DNA of 64,000 nt from Chryseobacterium sp. ISL-6 (GCF_018613715.1 NZ_JAGGPT010000006.1:62001-126000), one strand, 5' to 3'. Shown: positions 52,689 to 61,912, numbered from the stretch's first letter. Notes: a model not told the origin generated them from the letters alone. Program-made: numbers and translations.

Positions 52689-53906
52689 TTATTTCTTTGA
52701 TATTTTATACAATTTCCCACTATCTGTTACTGCATAAATATTTCCATCCATCCCATCGAGTACATCCCTGAATCTTTCTTTCTGATCAGCTAAAAGACGT
52801 TCTTCACCTACAACCTTATTGTTCTTCATTACAATTCGGTTGATATGTTCTCCGCTTAAGCATCCAATGATCAAATTCCCTTTCCATTCATCGATATTTC
52901 CCGTATAGAAAGTAACTCCACTTGGTGAAATCACAGGATCCCAATAGTAAACAGGCTGTTCAGTTCCTTCTTTTTGAGTAATTCCCTGTCCTACTTTTTC
53001 TCCAGAATATTCAATACCATAAGTAACATCTCCCCAACCATAATTTTTACCGGGTTGGATAAAATTAATCTCATCACCCCCTCTCGGTCCCATTTCAACA
53101 TCCCAGAGATTTCCATTTGGGTCAATAGCCATTCCTTGAGGATTTCTTACTCCATAAGCATATATTTCGGGCTTATATCCTGCTTTTCCAATAAATGGAT
53201 TTCCCGGAGCCGGTTTACCATCTTTTGTGATTTTAAGAATTTTACCTAAGTAATTATCTGTTTTCTGAGCATATATCCTTGTTTCTTTGTCTGATCTTTC
53301 ACCAGTACTTACAAATAAGTTACCTTCTTTATCAAAGGCCAATCTACTTCCATAGTGCTTATCTCCATCATATGACGGCTCTGCTCGAAAAATAACCTTC
53401 ACATCTGTTATAGTTTTGAGATCTCCGGAAAGTTTACCCTTTGCAACGGAAGTTAAGTTCCCTTTCCCAAAAGGTTCAGAAAAACTGAAATAGATCGTAT
53501 TATTATTTTTAAAATCAGGATCAAGCGCTACATCCAACATTCCACCCTGACCTTTTGAATCTACTTTTGGAAATCCTTCAATTTTAGAAATTTGCTTTCC
53601 ATCAGTAGAAACAACATTCATAAAACCTTTCTTATCTGTAATTAAAAATTTCCCATCGGGTAAATTTATGATGCCCCAAGGTCTGCCCAAATCTTTAGTT
53701 AAGACTTCTACTTTATAAGGTGTTGTGGTTTTTACAGCCTTAATTCTCGTTTGTCCTGCAAATGCAGGTTTATAATTAGAATTCGGCTTTTCTGTTTCAA
53801 CGCCGCCGTCCTTTGAGACCTGCTGGGCATTTGCATTATTCTTTTTACATGCCGATAAAAGTAAGAAAAGACTGAAAGCGGGTACATAAAACTTATTGAA
53901 TTTCAT
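52689..53906 (-). CDS. PQQ-dependent soluble sugar dehydrogenase-like lipoprotein
   Basis: This 405-residue lipoprotein has lipobox LFLLLSACKK (Cys20). The beta-propeller (GSDH/YliI type) is visible as GRPWGIINLPDGKFLITDKK, GQGGMLDVALDPDFKNNNTI, YGSRLAFDKEGNLFVSTGER, MAIDPNGNLWDVEMGPRGGD and NYGWGDVTYG. Family members oxidise aldose sugars with PQQ and Ca2+ in the periplasm. No PQQ biosynthesis gene is in the window, so PQQ may be acquired from outside or the family member may not use it. Confidence 0.88.
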   Translation of the reverse strand: MKFNKFYVPAFSLFLLLSACKKNNANAQQVSKDGGVETEKPNSNYKPAFAGQTRIKAVKTTTPYKVEVLTKDLGRPWGIINLPDGKFLITDKKGFMNVVSTDGKQISKIEGFPKVDSKGQGGMLDVALDPDFKNNNTIYFSFSEPFGKGNLTSVAKGKLSGDLKTITDVKVIFRAEPSYDGDKHYGSRLAFDKEGNLFVSTGERSDKETRIYAQKTDNYLGKILKITKDGKPAPGNPFIGKAGYKPEIYAYGVRNPQGMAIDPNGNLWDVEMGPRGGDEINFIQPGKNYGWGDVTYGIEYSGEKVGQGITQKEGTEQPVYYWDPVISPSGVTFYTGNIDEWKGNLIIGCLSGEHINRIVMKNNKVVGEERLLADQKERFRDVLDGMDGNIYAVTDSGKLYKISKK

Positions 53907-53958
53907 AGTATTGGGATTAGTGATTTAAAAAATGAATGGAAAAATAATGCCACAAAAA

Positions 53959-53994
53959 TTTGCGTGTTCAAAATTTTATTCTACATTTGTAGAA
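53959..53994 (+). promoter_or_regulatory. BlaI-type operator overlapping the blaI-like promoter
   Basis: TTTG (53959-53962), a 19-nt spacer and TACATTTG (53982-53989) form a near-ideal Bacteroidetes promoter. The palindrome TTCTACATTTGTAGAA (53979-53994) contains the whole -7 box and has the TACA-N2-TGTA core of BlaI/MecI operators. A further half-site GTAGAAC follows at ~54010. Autorepression by the adjacent BlaI-like protein is strongly suggested. Confidence 0.75.
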
Positions 53995-54015
53995 CAAACT
54001 ATCAAAAAGTAGAAC

Positions 54016-54387
54016 ATGAAAGAAATAAAGTTAACAGATTCCGAAAAGGGGATTATGGAAATTCTTTGGGATAAACAAAAGGTTTTCATGAAAGATATTC
54101 TAGACCTTTACCCTGAACCAAAGCCGGCTTCCACAACAGTCGCAACCTTATTAAAAAGGATGCAGAATAAAGATCTTGTAGGCTATACATTATATGGAAA
54201 TTCTCGTGAATACTATCCAAAAGTAGGTAAAGGAGAATATTTCAAGGAAGAAATGACTTCTATGATTGACCGTTTTTTCGACAGTTCGGTAACACAATTT
54301 GCATCATTTTTTACGTCTAATGCAAAATTATCTCAAAAACAGTTGATAGAACTCCGCGAAATAATTGATCAACAAATAAAAGATTAA
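54016..54387 (+). CDS. BlaI/MecI/CopY-family transcriptional repressor
   Basis: This 123-residue protein has an N-terminal winged helix (LTDSEKGIMEILWDKQKVFM, then PASTTVATLLKRMQNKDLVG) and the C-terminal dimerisation helix of the family (FFDSSVTQFASFFTSNAKLS). It binds operators such as the palindrome upstream and is normally released when cleaved by a partner M56 peptidase, encoded 3 bp downstream. The inducing signal is unknown. Confidence 0.92.
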   Translation: MKEIKLTDSEKGIMEILWDKQKVFMKDILDLYPEPKPASTTVATLLKRMQNKDLVGYTLYGNSREYYPKVGKGEYFKEEMTSMIDRFFDSSVTQFASFFTSNAKLSQKQLIELREIIDQQIKD

Positions 54388-54389
54388 AG

Positions 54390-55835
54390 ATGTTTTACAT
54401 TTTTCTCAAAATAATTTTATGCTCTTCGCTACTTATTACGGTGTATTATTTTTTATTGGAAAAAGAAAAAATGTATCGTTTCAACAGATTTTTCTTACTT
54501 TTTTCATTACTGTTTTCATACTCGGTTCCTTTCATTTCAATTACAGTGGAAAATCCAATTTCAAAACAGGAATCACAACTCATTTTTGAAGAGGCAACCC
54601 AGCAAATACAATCACTCCATGCAAAACAGGAAAGCTTTGACTGGGTGAACGCATTATGGATCATATATGGGATCATTGCTATTGCCCTCCTTGTAAAAGC
54701 CATCATTTCAATCCTGAAGATTAAAAATATTAAAGGAAAAAAAACAACTCACTTCAACTACAAAATAATATTAACAGAAAATAATCTGTCTCCTTTTACT
54801 TTTTCAAACACCATTTATCTTGGAAAAAACTACCTAGTCAATGGTAAAATAGATCCACGAATATTTTTACACGAAAAAAGCCATTTGGATCAAAAGCATA
54901 GCTGGGATCTATTTTTAATCGAAATTATTAAAATCTTAACATGGTTTAATCCTGCTATTTATTTTTATAAAAAAGCAATCATTACCAATCATGAATTTCT
55001 CGCTGATGAGACTGTTCTGGAAAATAATTTCAATGTTAGGGATTATCAGAATTTAATCCTTAATGAAATAATTGATTCTCAAAAGCTTGAATTTACTCAT
55101 CCATTTAATTTTAACAATACCAAAAAACGATTTATTATGATGAACACTAAACAATCAAAATTTACCTGGCTGAAAAAAACAGCGGCGCTTCCCATATTAA
55201 TAATAGCCTTTGGTCTTTTTGTGGAGAAAACATACGCCAGCAATTCTGTTTCAAATATAGATGACTCAAAAGAGCATGGAAAAATATCGTTGATAAATGC
55301 TTCACAAAAAACAGCTGACGAACAAGAAAGCACAACGAACAAAATAATTGCTTCGGATACCATTCGTCCAACAAAAAAAGGAGCAGCCAAGAAAGGGAAA
55401 ATCAATCGAAATTCTGAAATGGCTCCACCACCACCTCCTCCAGTAGAGAAAACAAAAGGAAAGAAAGCGAATATGGCTGGAAACCCTGATGTTCCGCCGC
55501 CACCACCCCCAGCAAACAACTCTTTTGTTCAGGCAAAATTTCCGCAAGGAATTAATGAGCTAAGAAACAAAATTTCCAAAAACTTCAATGGAAGTCTTCT
55601 TAATGGAAATGAAGGGCATATACGATCCGACGTTTTTATCTCAATTAAAGAAGATGGCACAGTTGACAAGATAACAACAGATGGTAATAACAGGGTTTTT
55701 AATGATGAAGTTTACAGAACGGTAAAGTCTGCTACAGAAAACGTAAAATGGGAGCCAGCACTTGCTGATGGCAAACCAGCCGCAACTGTCTTCAGACTTC
55801 CAATAACGATGACTTTTGAATATAGTAAAAAATGA
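54390..55835 (+). CDS. M56 (BlaR1-like) metallopeptidase with TonB C-terminal domain
   Basis: This 481-residue protein has several membrane helices in the first half and a zinc protease site FLHEKSHLDQKHSW (HExxH) with NHEFLADETVL supplying the third ligand, as in BlaR1/MecR1. A further membrane segment (LPILIIAFGLFVEKTYA, ~residues 268-285) leads to a periplasmic Pro-rich part (APPPPPPVEK, VPPPPPPANN) and a TonB_C domain (WEPALADGKPAATVFRLPIT). The protease would process the BlaI-like repressor; the TonB-like tail is typical of Bacteroidetes M56 proteins. No beta-lactamase gene is linked. Confidence 0.9.
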   Translation: MFYIFLKIILCSSLLITVYYFLLEKEKMYRFNRFFLLFSLLFSYSVPFISITVENPISKQESQLIFEEATQQIQSLHAKQESFDWVNALWIIYGIIAIALLVKAIISILKIKNIKGKKTTHFNYKIILTENNLSPFTFSNTIYLGKNYLVNGKIDPRIFLHEKSHLDQKHSWDLFLIEIIKILTWFNPAIYFYKKAIITNHEFLADETVLENNFNVRDYQNLILNEIIDSQKLEFTHPFNFNNTKKRFIMMNTKQSKFTWLKKTAALPILIIAFGLFVEKTYASNSVSNIDDSKEHGKISLINASQKTADEQESTTNKIIASDTIRPTKKGAAKKGKINRNSEMAPPPPPPVEKTKGKKANMAGNPDVPPPPPPANNSFVQAKFPQGINELRNKISKNFNGSLLNGNEGHIRSDVFISIKEDGTVDKITTDGNNRVFNDEVYRTVKSATENVKWEPALADGKPAATVFRLPITMTFEYSKK

Positions 55836-55846
55836 TAATAATTGTA

Positions 55847-55870
55847 AGAGTCCGCTTTAGGACTCTTTTT
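55847..55870 (+). terminator. Terminator between the M56 peptidase gene and uvrB
   Basis: The stem AAGAGTC / GACTCTT has a 7-nt loop and is followed by TTTTT. It lies 11 bp after the stop codon. Confidence 0.75.
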
Positions 55871-55877
55871 TATTTCA

Positions 55878-55885
55878 TAAATTTG
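55878..55885 (+). promoter_or_regulatory. -7 promoter box for uvrB (possibly leaderless)
   Basis: TAAATTTG exactly fits TAnnTTTG and ends 4 bp before the ATG at 55890. With a start site ~6-7 nt downstream the mRNA would begin at or just before the start codon. Confidence 0.55.
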
Positions 55886-55889
55886 ATGT

Positions 55890-57881
55890 ATGAATTTCAA
55901 TCTTCACTCAGAATACAAACCAACCGGAGATCAGCCTCAAGCTATTGAAAAACTTACCGAAGGAATTGAAATCGGTGAGAAATATCAGACTTTACTAGGG
56001 GTTACAGGATCTGGAAAAACTTTTACAATAGCCAATGTTGTAAACAATGTTCAAAAGCCTACCCTGGTTTTAGCGCATAATAAAACTTTGGCAGCCCAGC
56101 TCTTCATGGAGTTTAAGGAGTTTTTCCCTGACAATGCTGTCGAGTATTTTGTAAGCTATTATGATTACTATCAGCCTGAAGCTTATATTGCAACCACGGG
56201 AACCTATATCGAAAAAGATTTGAGCATTAATGAAGAAGTGGAAAAATTACGTCTTTCTGCTACTGCAAGTTTGCTTTCGGGAAGAAGGGACGTATTAATC
56301 GTAGCTTCCGTTTCATGTATCTATGGTATCGGAAACCCATCTGAATTTCACAAATCCCTTATATCGATTGGAATTGGTGAGAAAGTGACAAGAACGGCAC
56401 TTCTTCACTCTTTAGTAAGTGCACTCTATGCAAGAACTCTAAACGAATTTCAGAGGGGAACATTCAGGGTTAAAGGAGATGTAATCGATGTTTTCCCAGC
56501 ATATGCAGATGATGGTGTCAGAATTCAGTTCTTTGGTGATGAGATTGAAAAGATCCAGAGTTTCGATCCTGTTACAGGAAATGTAACGTCTAATTTTGAG
56601 CAGATTCAAATCTACCCTGCTAACTTATTTGTTACCTCCAAGGAAACTTTAAATGGAGCAATCAGAAGTATTCAGGATGATATGGTAAAACAAGTGGATT
56701 TCTTTAGCTCCGTAGACAAGCCTTTGGAAGCAAAAAGACTACAGGAAAGAACAGAGCTAGATCTTGAAATGATAAAAGAATTGGGTTACTGTTCGGGAAT
56801 CGAAAACTATTCAAGATATCTGGATGGAAGACTCCCTGGTTCTCGACCTTTCTGTCTTATCGATTATTTTCCAAAAGATTTCCTGATGGTCATTGATGAA
56901 AGTCACGTAACTGTTCCTCAGGTTCATGCGATGTATGGCGGCGATAGAAGCAGAAAAGAAGCTCTTGTAGAATATGGCTTCAGACTTCCTGCTGCAATGG
57001 ATAACAGACCATTAAAATTTGACGAATTTGAAACCATGCAGAATCAGGTCATCTATGTTTCGGCAACACCAGCCGATTATGAGTTGGAAAAAACCGGAGG
57101 ATCCTATATTGAGCAGATCATTCGTCCTACAGGACTTCTGGATCCTGTTATTGAAGTAAGACCATCATTAAATCAAATTGATGACCTGATGGAAGAGATC
57201 CATAAAAGATCTGCTGCAGATGAAAGAGTTTTAGTGACCACACTAACAAAAAAAATGGCTGAAGAGCTCACCAAATATTTTACAAAATTCGGAATAAGAA
57301 CCAGATATATCCATTCAGATGTTGAAACACTGGAACGTATACAGATCATGCAGGATCTAAGGTTGGGAGTTTTCGATGTTTTGATCGGAGTCAACTTATT
57401 AAGAGAAGGATTGGATTTACCTGAAGTTTCGCTGGTTGCTATTTTAGATGCCGACAAAGAAGGAATGCTAAGAAGCAGAAGATCAATGATTCAGACGGTT
57501 GGACGTGCGGCTAGGAATATTAACGGCAAGGCTATCCTATATGCTGACAAGATGACAAAATCGATGCAAGCTACTATAGATGAAACAGAGTACCGCCGTG
57601 CAAAACAGATGCAGCATAATGAAGAAAATGGTTTGGTACCAACTGCTTTAAATAAAAAAATTTCAGAAAATCTAGTTGGAAGAAGTAAGGATTTCCCTGA
57701 TTCAAAATATACCCAAAAGGAAATTATTCAGAAAGTTGCCGAAGCCAAAGCAAATTACGCTACTGAAGATATTGAGAAGATGATCGAGCAAAAGCAAAAA
57801 GAAATGGAAGCGGCAGCAAAAAACCTTGATTTTATAAAAGCGGCAAAGCTTCGTGATGAAATTGCAGGTCTGAAAAACTAA
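55890..57881 (+). CDS. uvrB: Excinuclease ABC subunit B
   Basis: This 663-residue protein is full length. Walker A GVTGSGKTFTIANV (~residue 38-51), the damage-strand hairpin VSYYDYYQPEAYIATTGTYI, DEAD-like MVIDESHVTVPQ, helicase motif VIYVSATPADYE, motif VI QTVGRAARNINGKA and the C-terminal UVR domain (KNLDFIKAAKLRDEIAGL) are all present. UvrB receives damaged DNA from UvrA and hands it to UvrC in nucleotide excision repair. A -7 box directly precedes the ATG. Confidence 0.98.
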   Translation: MNFNLHSEYKPTGDQPQAIEKLTEGIEIGEKYQTLLGVTGSGKTFTIANVVNNVQKPTLVLAHNKTLAAQLFMEFKEFFPDNAVEYFVSYYDYYQPEAYIATTGTYIEKDLSINEEVEKLRLSATASLLSGRRDVLIVASVSCIYGIGNPSEFHKSLISIGIGEKVTRTALLHSLVSALYARTLNEFQRGTFRVKGDVIDVFPAYADDGVRIQFFGDEIEKIQSFDPVTGNVTSNFEQIQIYPANLFVTSKETLNGAIRSIQDDMVKQVDFFSSVDKPLEAKRLQERTELDLEMIKELGYCSGIENYSRYLDGRLPGSRPFCLIDYFPKDFLMVIDESHVTVPQVHAMYGGDRSRKEALVEYGFRLPAAMDNRPLKFDEFETMQNQVIYVSATPADYELEKTGGSYIEQIIRPTGLLDPVIEVRPSLNQIDDLMEEIHKRSAADERVLVTTLTKKMAEELTKYFTKFGIRTRYIHSDVETLERIQIMQDLRLGVFDVLIGVNLLREGLDLPEVSLVAILDADKEGMLRSRRSMIQTVGRAARNINGKAILYADKMTKSMQATIDETEYRRAKQMQHNEENGLVPTALNKKISENLVGRSKDFPDSKYTQKEIIQKVAEAKANYATEDIEKMIEQKQKEMEAAAKNLDFIKAAKLRDEIAGLKN

Positions 57882-57892
57882 ACAGAACAACA

Positions 57893-58276
57893 GTGGAAAC
57901 AATCATCATTATTTGCGGGATTTACTCTTTAATACTTGGTGTGTTTCACTTATTCTTTTGGAAGTTTTTTAATTGGAAAAAAGACCTGGAAAAGCTTTCT
58001 CAAGTCAATAGAGTAGTTATGCAAATCTTAAACATCCAGATAATTTTTGTCTTCTTCACCACTGGTTTAATATGTCTCTTTTTTAATCATGAAATAACAG
58101 GTACAAATTTCGGTAAATACTTTCTATTAGCTAATTCTGGATTTTGGGCATTGAGAATAGTTAACCAGTTCATTTTTTTAAGAATTAATGATTACAGAAT
58201 TCATTTATTAACATTTGCGTTTTTTATCGGATCTATACTTTTTCTTGTTCCTGTAATATATTCATTTAATAAATAA
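57893..58276 (+). CDS. Hypothetical four-helix membrane protein
   Basis: This 127-residue protein, with GTG start 11 bp after uvrB, has four hydrophobic helices (IIIICGIYSLILGVFHLFFW, IQIIFVFFTTGLICLF, YFLLANSGFWALRIVNQFIF, IHLLTFAFFIGSILFLVPVI). No motif is recognised. It is probably co-transcribed with uvrB and ends at the hairpin at 58385. Confidence 0.7.
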   Translation: METIIIICGIYSLILGVFHLFFWKFFNWKKDLEKLSQVNRVVMQILNIQIIFVFFTTGLICLFFNHEITGTNFGKYFLLANSGFWALRIVNQFIFLRINDYRIHLLTFAFFIGSILFLVPVIYSFNK

Positions 58277-58384
58277 AAAAATTGGAAATACAAAAAAGTG
58301 ACACCGACTCTTTTATTTAATTCCATTTTATTTACACATTAAATACTTTAAGGAACTATACATGTATTACACTACTAATAAATA

Positions 58385-58414
58385 AAAAGAGACAGGCAAT
58401 AGCTTGTCTCTTTT
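58385..58414 (+). terminator. Terminator after the uvrB operon
   Basis: The stem AAAGAGACAGGC / GCTTGTCTCTTT has one G-U pair and a short loop, followed by TTTT. It lies about 110 bp after the last stop codon; on the other side is the convergent cupin gene. Confidence 0.7.
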
Positions 58415-58486
58415 CATTATCAATGTTCTCTTTTTAGAGATATTATAAATTTACTTTAGAGGAGTAGGAAATCATTCAAATAAATC

Positions 58487-58966
58487 TCAATGTGTAAATT
58501 CTTTAATTACTTCTTTTAAATCAGGATACTGTTCAAGTAATACGCTTCTTTCTGCTAGTTCGAAATCTAAAAAATCAAACCCAGGAGCAACGGTACAGCT
58601 AACTAATGAATAACCTTTCCCACTTGAAATTTTTGCAGCAAACCACAAATTGGCTTCAATTCTTACTTGCGGTATCTGTCCGTTTTCTATAGAATTCCCC
58701 AAAATTACGGTATGTAGCTTCCCATCTTTTATAAAAACAATTTCCAAAGGCTCTCCTTGATGGAAAAACCATAATTCATCAGATTTAATTCGATGAAAAG
58801 AAGATTTGTTTTCATTTTCCAACAAATAATAAATAGCGGTACTTATGTTTCTTACATTCCCATCTTCTAAGGTTAATATCTGCTCACATCTGTACGTTTC
58901 CTTATAATAGCCTCCTTCAGGATGTGGCTCCAATTTTAAAATATCAACGAGCTTTTGAGAATCCAT
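58487..58966 (-). CDS. DUF985-type cupin protein
   Basis: This 159-residue protein has the DUF985/YML079-like cupin blocks EPHPEGGYYKETYR, TAIYYLLENENKSSFHRIKS, DELWFFHQGEPLEIVFI, VRIEANLWFAAKI and TVAPGFDFLDFELAE. The metal-binding His/Glu set is partly visible (FHRIKSDELWFFHQG). It probably binds a sugar-nucleotide-like or other small ligand. Function is unknown. It lies 9 bp downstream of the DUF3820 gene. Confidence 0.87.
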   Translation of the reverse strand: MDSQKLVDILKLEPHPEGGYYKETYRCEQILTLEDGNVRNISTAIYYLLENENKSSFHRIKSDELWFFHQGEPLEIVFIKDGKLHTVILGNSIENGQIPQVRIEANLWFAAKISSGKGYSLVSCTVAPGFDFLDFELAERSVLLEQYPDLKEVIKEFTH

Positions 58967-58975
58967 CTGTTTATA

Positions 58976-59239
58976 TTAAAATTTATAAGTCTTGGTTTTT
59001 ATTTTTTCATAATTTACTGTTCCCCCGCGAAGTGGTGTCAACAGATCCATCAAGCCATTCAGCTTTATTTCATAAATGGTTGAAAGCTGCATTCCAAGTT
59101 TTCCTTTCGGCATTCCCTGTCGTTGAAACCATTCGAGATAACTAATTGGCAAATCAGCCAGTACAGTTCCTTCATGTTTTCCAAACGGCATTTTAGCAAC
59201 ACATATTTCTTTCAATATTTCTGGGTTTATTCCTTCCAC
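58976..59239 (-). CDS. DUF3820 family protein
   Basis: This 87-residue protein has the signature MPFGKHEGTVLADLPISYLE followed by WFQRQGMPKGKLG. DUF3820 is a small widespread Bacteroidetes family of unknown function. It sits 3 bp after the AI-2E-type transporter gene in one minus-strand operon. Confidence 0.85.
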   Translation of the reverse strand: MEGINPEILKEICVAKMPFGKHEGTVLADLPISYLEWFQRQGMPKGKLGMQLSTIYEIKLNGLMDLLTPLRGGTVNYEKIKTKTYKF

Positions 59240-59242
59240 AAC

Positions 59243-60334
59243 TTATACTATTAAATCAACTTTATTATCTAAATCATTGTCCTTATCTGGCAACTCCAGT
59301 TCAGGATGTGCCTCATCATCTGAAAATTCGTTTCTATACACCTGAATGAGTAGAAGAGTAAGAGAGATCAGAATAGGCCCGAAAATCAGCCCCATAAAGC
59401 CAAACAAATTCATTCCCATAATAATTCCAAATACTGTATTAAGGGGATGAATATCTTCCAGTTTCTTCAAAAGTGTAAAACGCAGCAAATTATCCGTCAG
59501 TCCCACGACCACCAAACAGTAGACAGCAAGACCAAGTCCCGGTCCTGTATCACCCACAGCAATCATATAAATACAAACCGGAATATACACAATGGCTGCC
59601 CCAACAACCGGGATCATGGAACCAGCAGCTGTTAATGCAAAAAGTAATACAGGACTGGGTGCACCAAAGATAAAGTACCCTATAAGTGCCACAATCCCCT
59701 GGCCAATAGCAACAACAGGAATTCCTATGGCATTTGCCATAATCAGCTTTCTCATTTTATCGCCGATCAGAGAGACATTAGCTCTCTTTAAGGGAGCAGA
59801 TGATGTCAATATTTTTTCAAAAAGTCTTGGTTTTTCTAAAAGAAAGTAAAGAATAAAATACATTGACATGATTACGGTAAGCGTATTAAAGGTTCCACTA
59901 AGAGCAACCGAAGAGATTTTTCCTACCGAACCTTTTACCTTATCCATATTTTCCTTACTCAATATATCAAACCCAAACTTTGTATCAATATAAGTATGTA
60001 TTTTCTCAAGAAATACATTAAACTTGGTCATATAAGCCTGTGCATTCCCTAGTTTATCAATCAATAGATCAGCTATAAAATAGATCGGCAGAATAAGAAT
60101 GATCAAACTGGCAAGCATTAACACCAGTGATGAAAGCCATGGTTTCCATTTTTTCACCTCCTGCAAATAAAAGTTATACTTGCGACATACAACATAGATC
60201 GTAAGTGCCCCCAAAACCGAAGGTATAAAAAGGGCGAGGTTAAAACAAATCAGCCCCGTCAACACTAATATAATAGCAAGCAAGAAAACCTGCTTTATTG
60301 CCACCCCGCTTATTTGTTTCTCTTTATTTATCAT
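59243..60334 (-). CDS. AI-2E family transporter (PerM-like)
   Basis: This 363-residue polytopic protein has eight hydrophobic helices in the PerM/AI-2E arrangement, with helix pair FNLALFIPSVLGALTIYVVC, later GAPSPVLLFALTAAGSMIPV, GAAIVYIPVCIYMIAVG and HPLNTVFGIIMGMNLFGFMG. The family is named after TqsA, but most members are not autoinducer exporters; substrate here is unknown. It shares a tight operon with two smaller genes and an upstream membrane gene. Confidence 0.87.
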   Translation of the reverse strand: MINKEKQISGVAIKQVFLLAIILVLTGLICFNLALFIPSVLGALTIYVVCRKYNFYLQEVKKWKPWLSSLVLMLASLIILILPIYFIADLLIDKLGNAQAYMTKFNVFLEKIHTYIDTKFGFDILSKENMDKVKGSVGKISSVALSGTFNTLTVIMSMYFILYFLLEKPRLFEKILTSSAPLKRANVSLIGDKMRKLIMANAIGIPVVAIGQGIVALIGYFIFGAPSPVLLFALTAAGSMIPVVGAAIVYIPVCIYMIAVGDTGPGLGLAVYCLVVVGLTDNLLRFTLLKKLEDIHPLNTVFGIIMGMNLFGFMGLIFGPILISLTLLLIQVYRNEFSDDEAHPELELPDKDNDLDNKVDLIV

Positions 60335-60337
60335 AAT

Positions 60338-61072
60338 TTACTTTAACAATATTTGTCTTGGTTTCCCCAGAAAAGCACAATATGCAGAATACATTACAAC
60401 CATAATAAACGGAGCTGTAATAATAACCCCTATGAAGCAAAGTACAATACCTGCAAAAGATATTAACAGTCCAACCACGGTTGTTCCAAGAAAAACACCA
60501 TAATTTTCTTTTGCAATATTGAAAGATTTTCCCAAAGCCTCTGTTGCTGAAGCATTTTCAAATAATAAAATTGGATAACCCAACAACAACAAGGGATAAA
60601 CAAAAAAGAACGGGATAAAACAAATGGATAGAGCCACGCTGGATATAACTCCCGAGATCAGACTGTAAATCAATATATTCACAAAATTCTGACGGTATCC
60701 GATAAATAAGTCAGCAAATTCAATAGGATTTTTAGTGTTATATTTATTCACAATAAATATTAATCCGACATACAAAGGAGCAAGGAGAATACCCAGCAAT
60801 CCTGATAAGGTAAGGTACAACGGAAATCCCGGTGCATTCCAATAGCTAAATCCAGAGAAATCATCACCAGCATCTCTCATTTCTTCCATCATAGAGGCAG
60901 AATTGAATCCTGTTACCGTTTGAATTATAAATCCACCGATGATATACACTATCATTGCGACAATAGCATAAAGAAAAACTCCTTTATACATTTCGAAGGC
61001 ATGCGAAATAATTGAGCCCGTATCTCTATTAGGTACGGAGCCTTGCTGATCAAATTCGTCGAATCCAGACAT
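60338..61072 (-). CDS. Hypothetical polytopic membrane protein (paralog A)
   Basis: This 244-residue protein has about six hydrophobic segments (FLYAIVAMIVYIIGGFI, LSGLLGILLAPLYVGLIFIV, ISGVISSVALSICFIPFFFV, VFLGTTVVGLLISFAGIVL). The block ADLFIGYRQNFVN recurs as GDLFAGYNGSNFF in the next gene, so the two are paralogs. They resemble YciC/DUF4013-type proteins, but I do not assign a family firmly. It follows the 61143-61865 gene on the same strand. Confidence 0.75.
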   Translation of the reverse strand: MSGFDEFDQQGSVPNRDTGSIISHAFEMYKGVFLYAIVAMIVYIIGGFIIQTVTGFNSASMMEEMRDAGDDFSGFSYWNAPGFPLYLTLSGLLGILLAPLYVGLIFIVNKYNTKNPIEFADLFIGYRQNFVNILIYSLISGVISSVALSICFIPFFFVYPLLLLGYPILLFENASATEALGKSFNIAKENYGVFLGTTVVGLLISFAGIVLCFIGVIITAPFIMVVMYSAYCAFLGKPRQILLK

Positions 61073-61142
61073 GGTTTAATTTTTTAATGTTTTACCAAAT
61101 TTAATTTTTTTTGATAAAAAAAGCATTAAACAAAGCCAAAAT

Positions 61143-61865
61143 TTAATTTTTTTCTGAAAAAACGGTCTTATACAATGAATATATTATAGCATTCCAAAAA
61201 GGAAAAGTAAAGAGTCCACCCACTAGAAACAATGCGAATCCAACATATTTAAATATAAATGCAACAATAACGCAAACCATTATTTCTACAAAATACATTT
61301 TCAAAGCCTTAAAGTTTAAAGTAATGGCTTCAAAAATTCTTTTATCGGTAAAAAACATCAGTGGAGCAACAAATAGAGTAACCATAACCCATACAATTCC
61401 AAGAATAATCGTTTGTGCCGATAGCAGGTAAACGAAAAACCAAAATAAAAAGTAACTGATGTACTTAAAGAAATTAGATCCATTATAACCCGCAAACAAA
61501 TCACCTAAAACTATTTTCTCTTTAAGATCAATTTTTCTGAATATTTGGAAAAGCCCGAGATTTAAAGGATAAAGAAAAACAATAACCCCTAAAAGGCAAT
61601 AACTGAAATTCTTGTAATTTTCAGTGGCACTTATAACAGCTGCTTTCTCCATATAAGCCTTGGTTCCTAAACGAAAAGCTTCAGCCAATTCTTGATTTTG
61701 CTCCCAGATCCCAAATCGTGAGGCGAAAAAAAACATTCCTGTAAAAAATATCGCAAAGTAAATAATGGAAAACATCAATTGAAAAATTAAAGTTTTATTC
61801 CAATAGAAAAATGCCTGCTTCAGTATAAAATCAATTCCCGGTTTCTGTGGATATTTGTTCTGCAT
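61143..61865 (-). CDS. Hypothetical polytopic membrane protein (paralog B)
   Basis: I use ATG 61863-61865 (240 residues, MQNKYPQKPGIDF) because the longer frame begins inside a consensus promoter box. Hydrophobic segments include MFSIIYFAIFFTGMFFFASR, FSYCLLGVIVFLYPLNLGLF, ISYFLFWFFVYLLSAQTIIL and IMVCVIVAFIFKYVGFALF. The GDLFAGYNGSNFF block matches its neighbour. It is divergent from pabB, with overlapping promoters. Confidence 0.75.
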   Translation of the reverse strand: MQNKYPQKPGIDFILKQAFFYWNKTLIFQLMFSIIYFAIFFTGMFFFASRFGIWEQNQELAEAFRLGTKAYMEKAAVISATENYKNFSYCLLGVIVFLYPLNLGLFQIFRKIDLKEKIVLGDLFAGYNGSNFFKYISYFLFWFFVYLLSAQTIILGIVWVMVTLFVAPLMFFTDKRIFEAITLNFKALKMYFVEIMVCVIVAFIFKYVGFALFLVGGLFTFPFWNAIIYSLYKTVFSEKN

Positions 61866-61880
61866 GTAAAATATTTTGTG

Positions 61881-61908
61881 CAAAAGTAAACATCAATAAG
61901 TACTTTTG
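61881..61908. promoter_or_regulatory. Divergent promoter pair in an inverted repeat (pabB / membrane-protein operon)
   Basis: CAAAAGTA (61881-61888) and TACTTTTG (61901-61908) are a perfect inverted repeat 12 nt apart. Each is an exact -7 box for opposite strands. The plus-strand box ends 4 bp before the pabB ATG, so pabB may be leaderless. The minus-strand box serves the gene at 61143-61865. Confidence 0.6.
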
Positions 61909-61912
61909 TCGA

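Noticed and set aside
55097..55519. Gly/Phe-rich open frame on the minus strand
   Set aside because: It is the complement of the Pro-rich linker of the M56/TonB protein and has no independent support.
59243..60334. Autoinducer-2 exporter
   Set aside because: The family name comes from one member; nothing here shows AI-2 as substrate, so only the family is stated.
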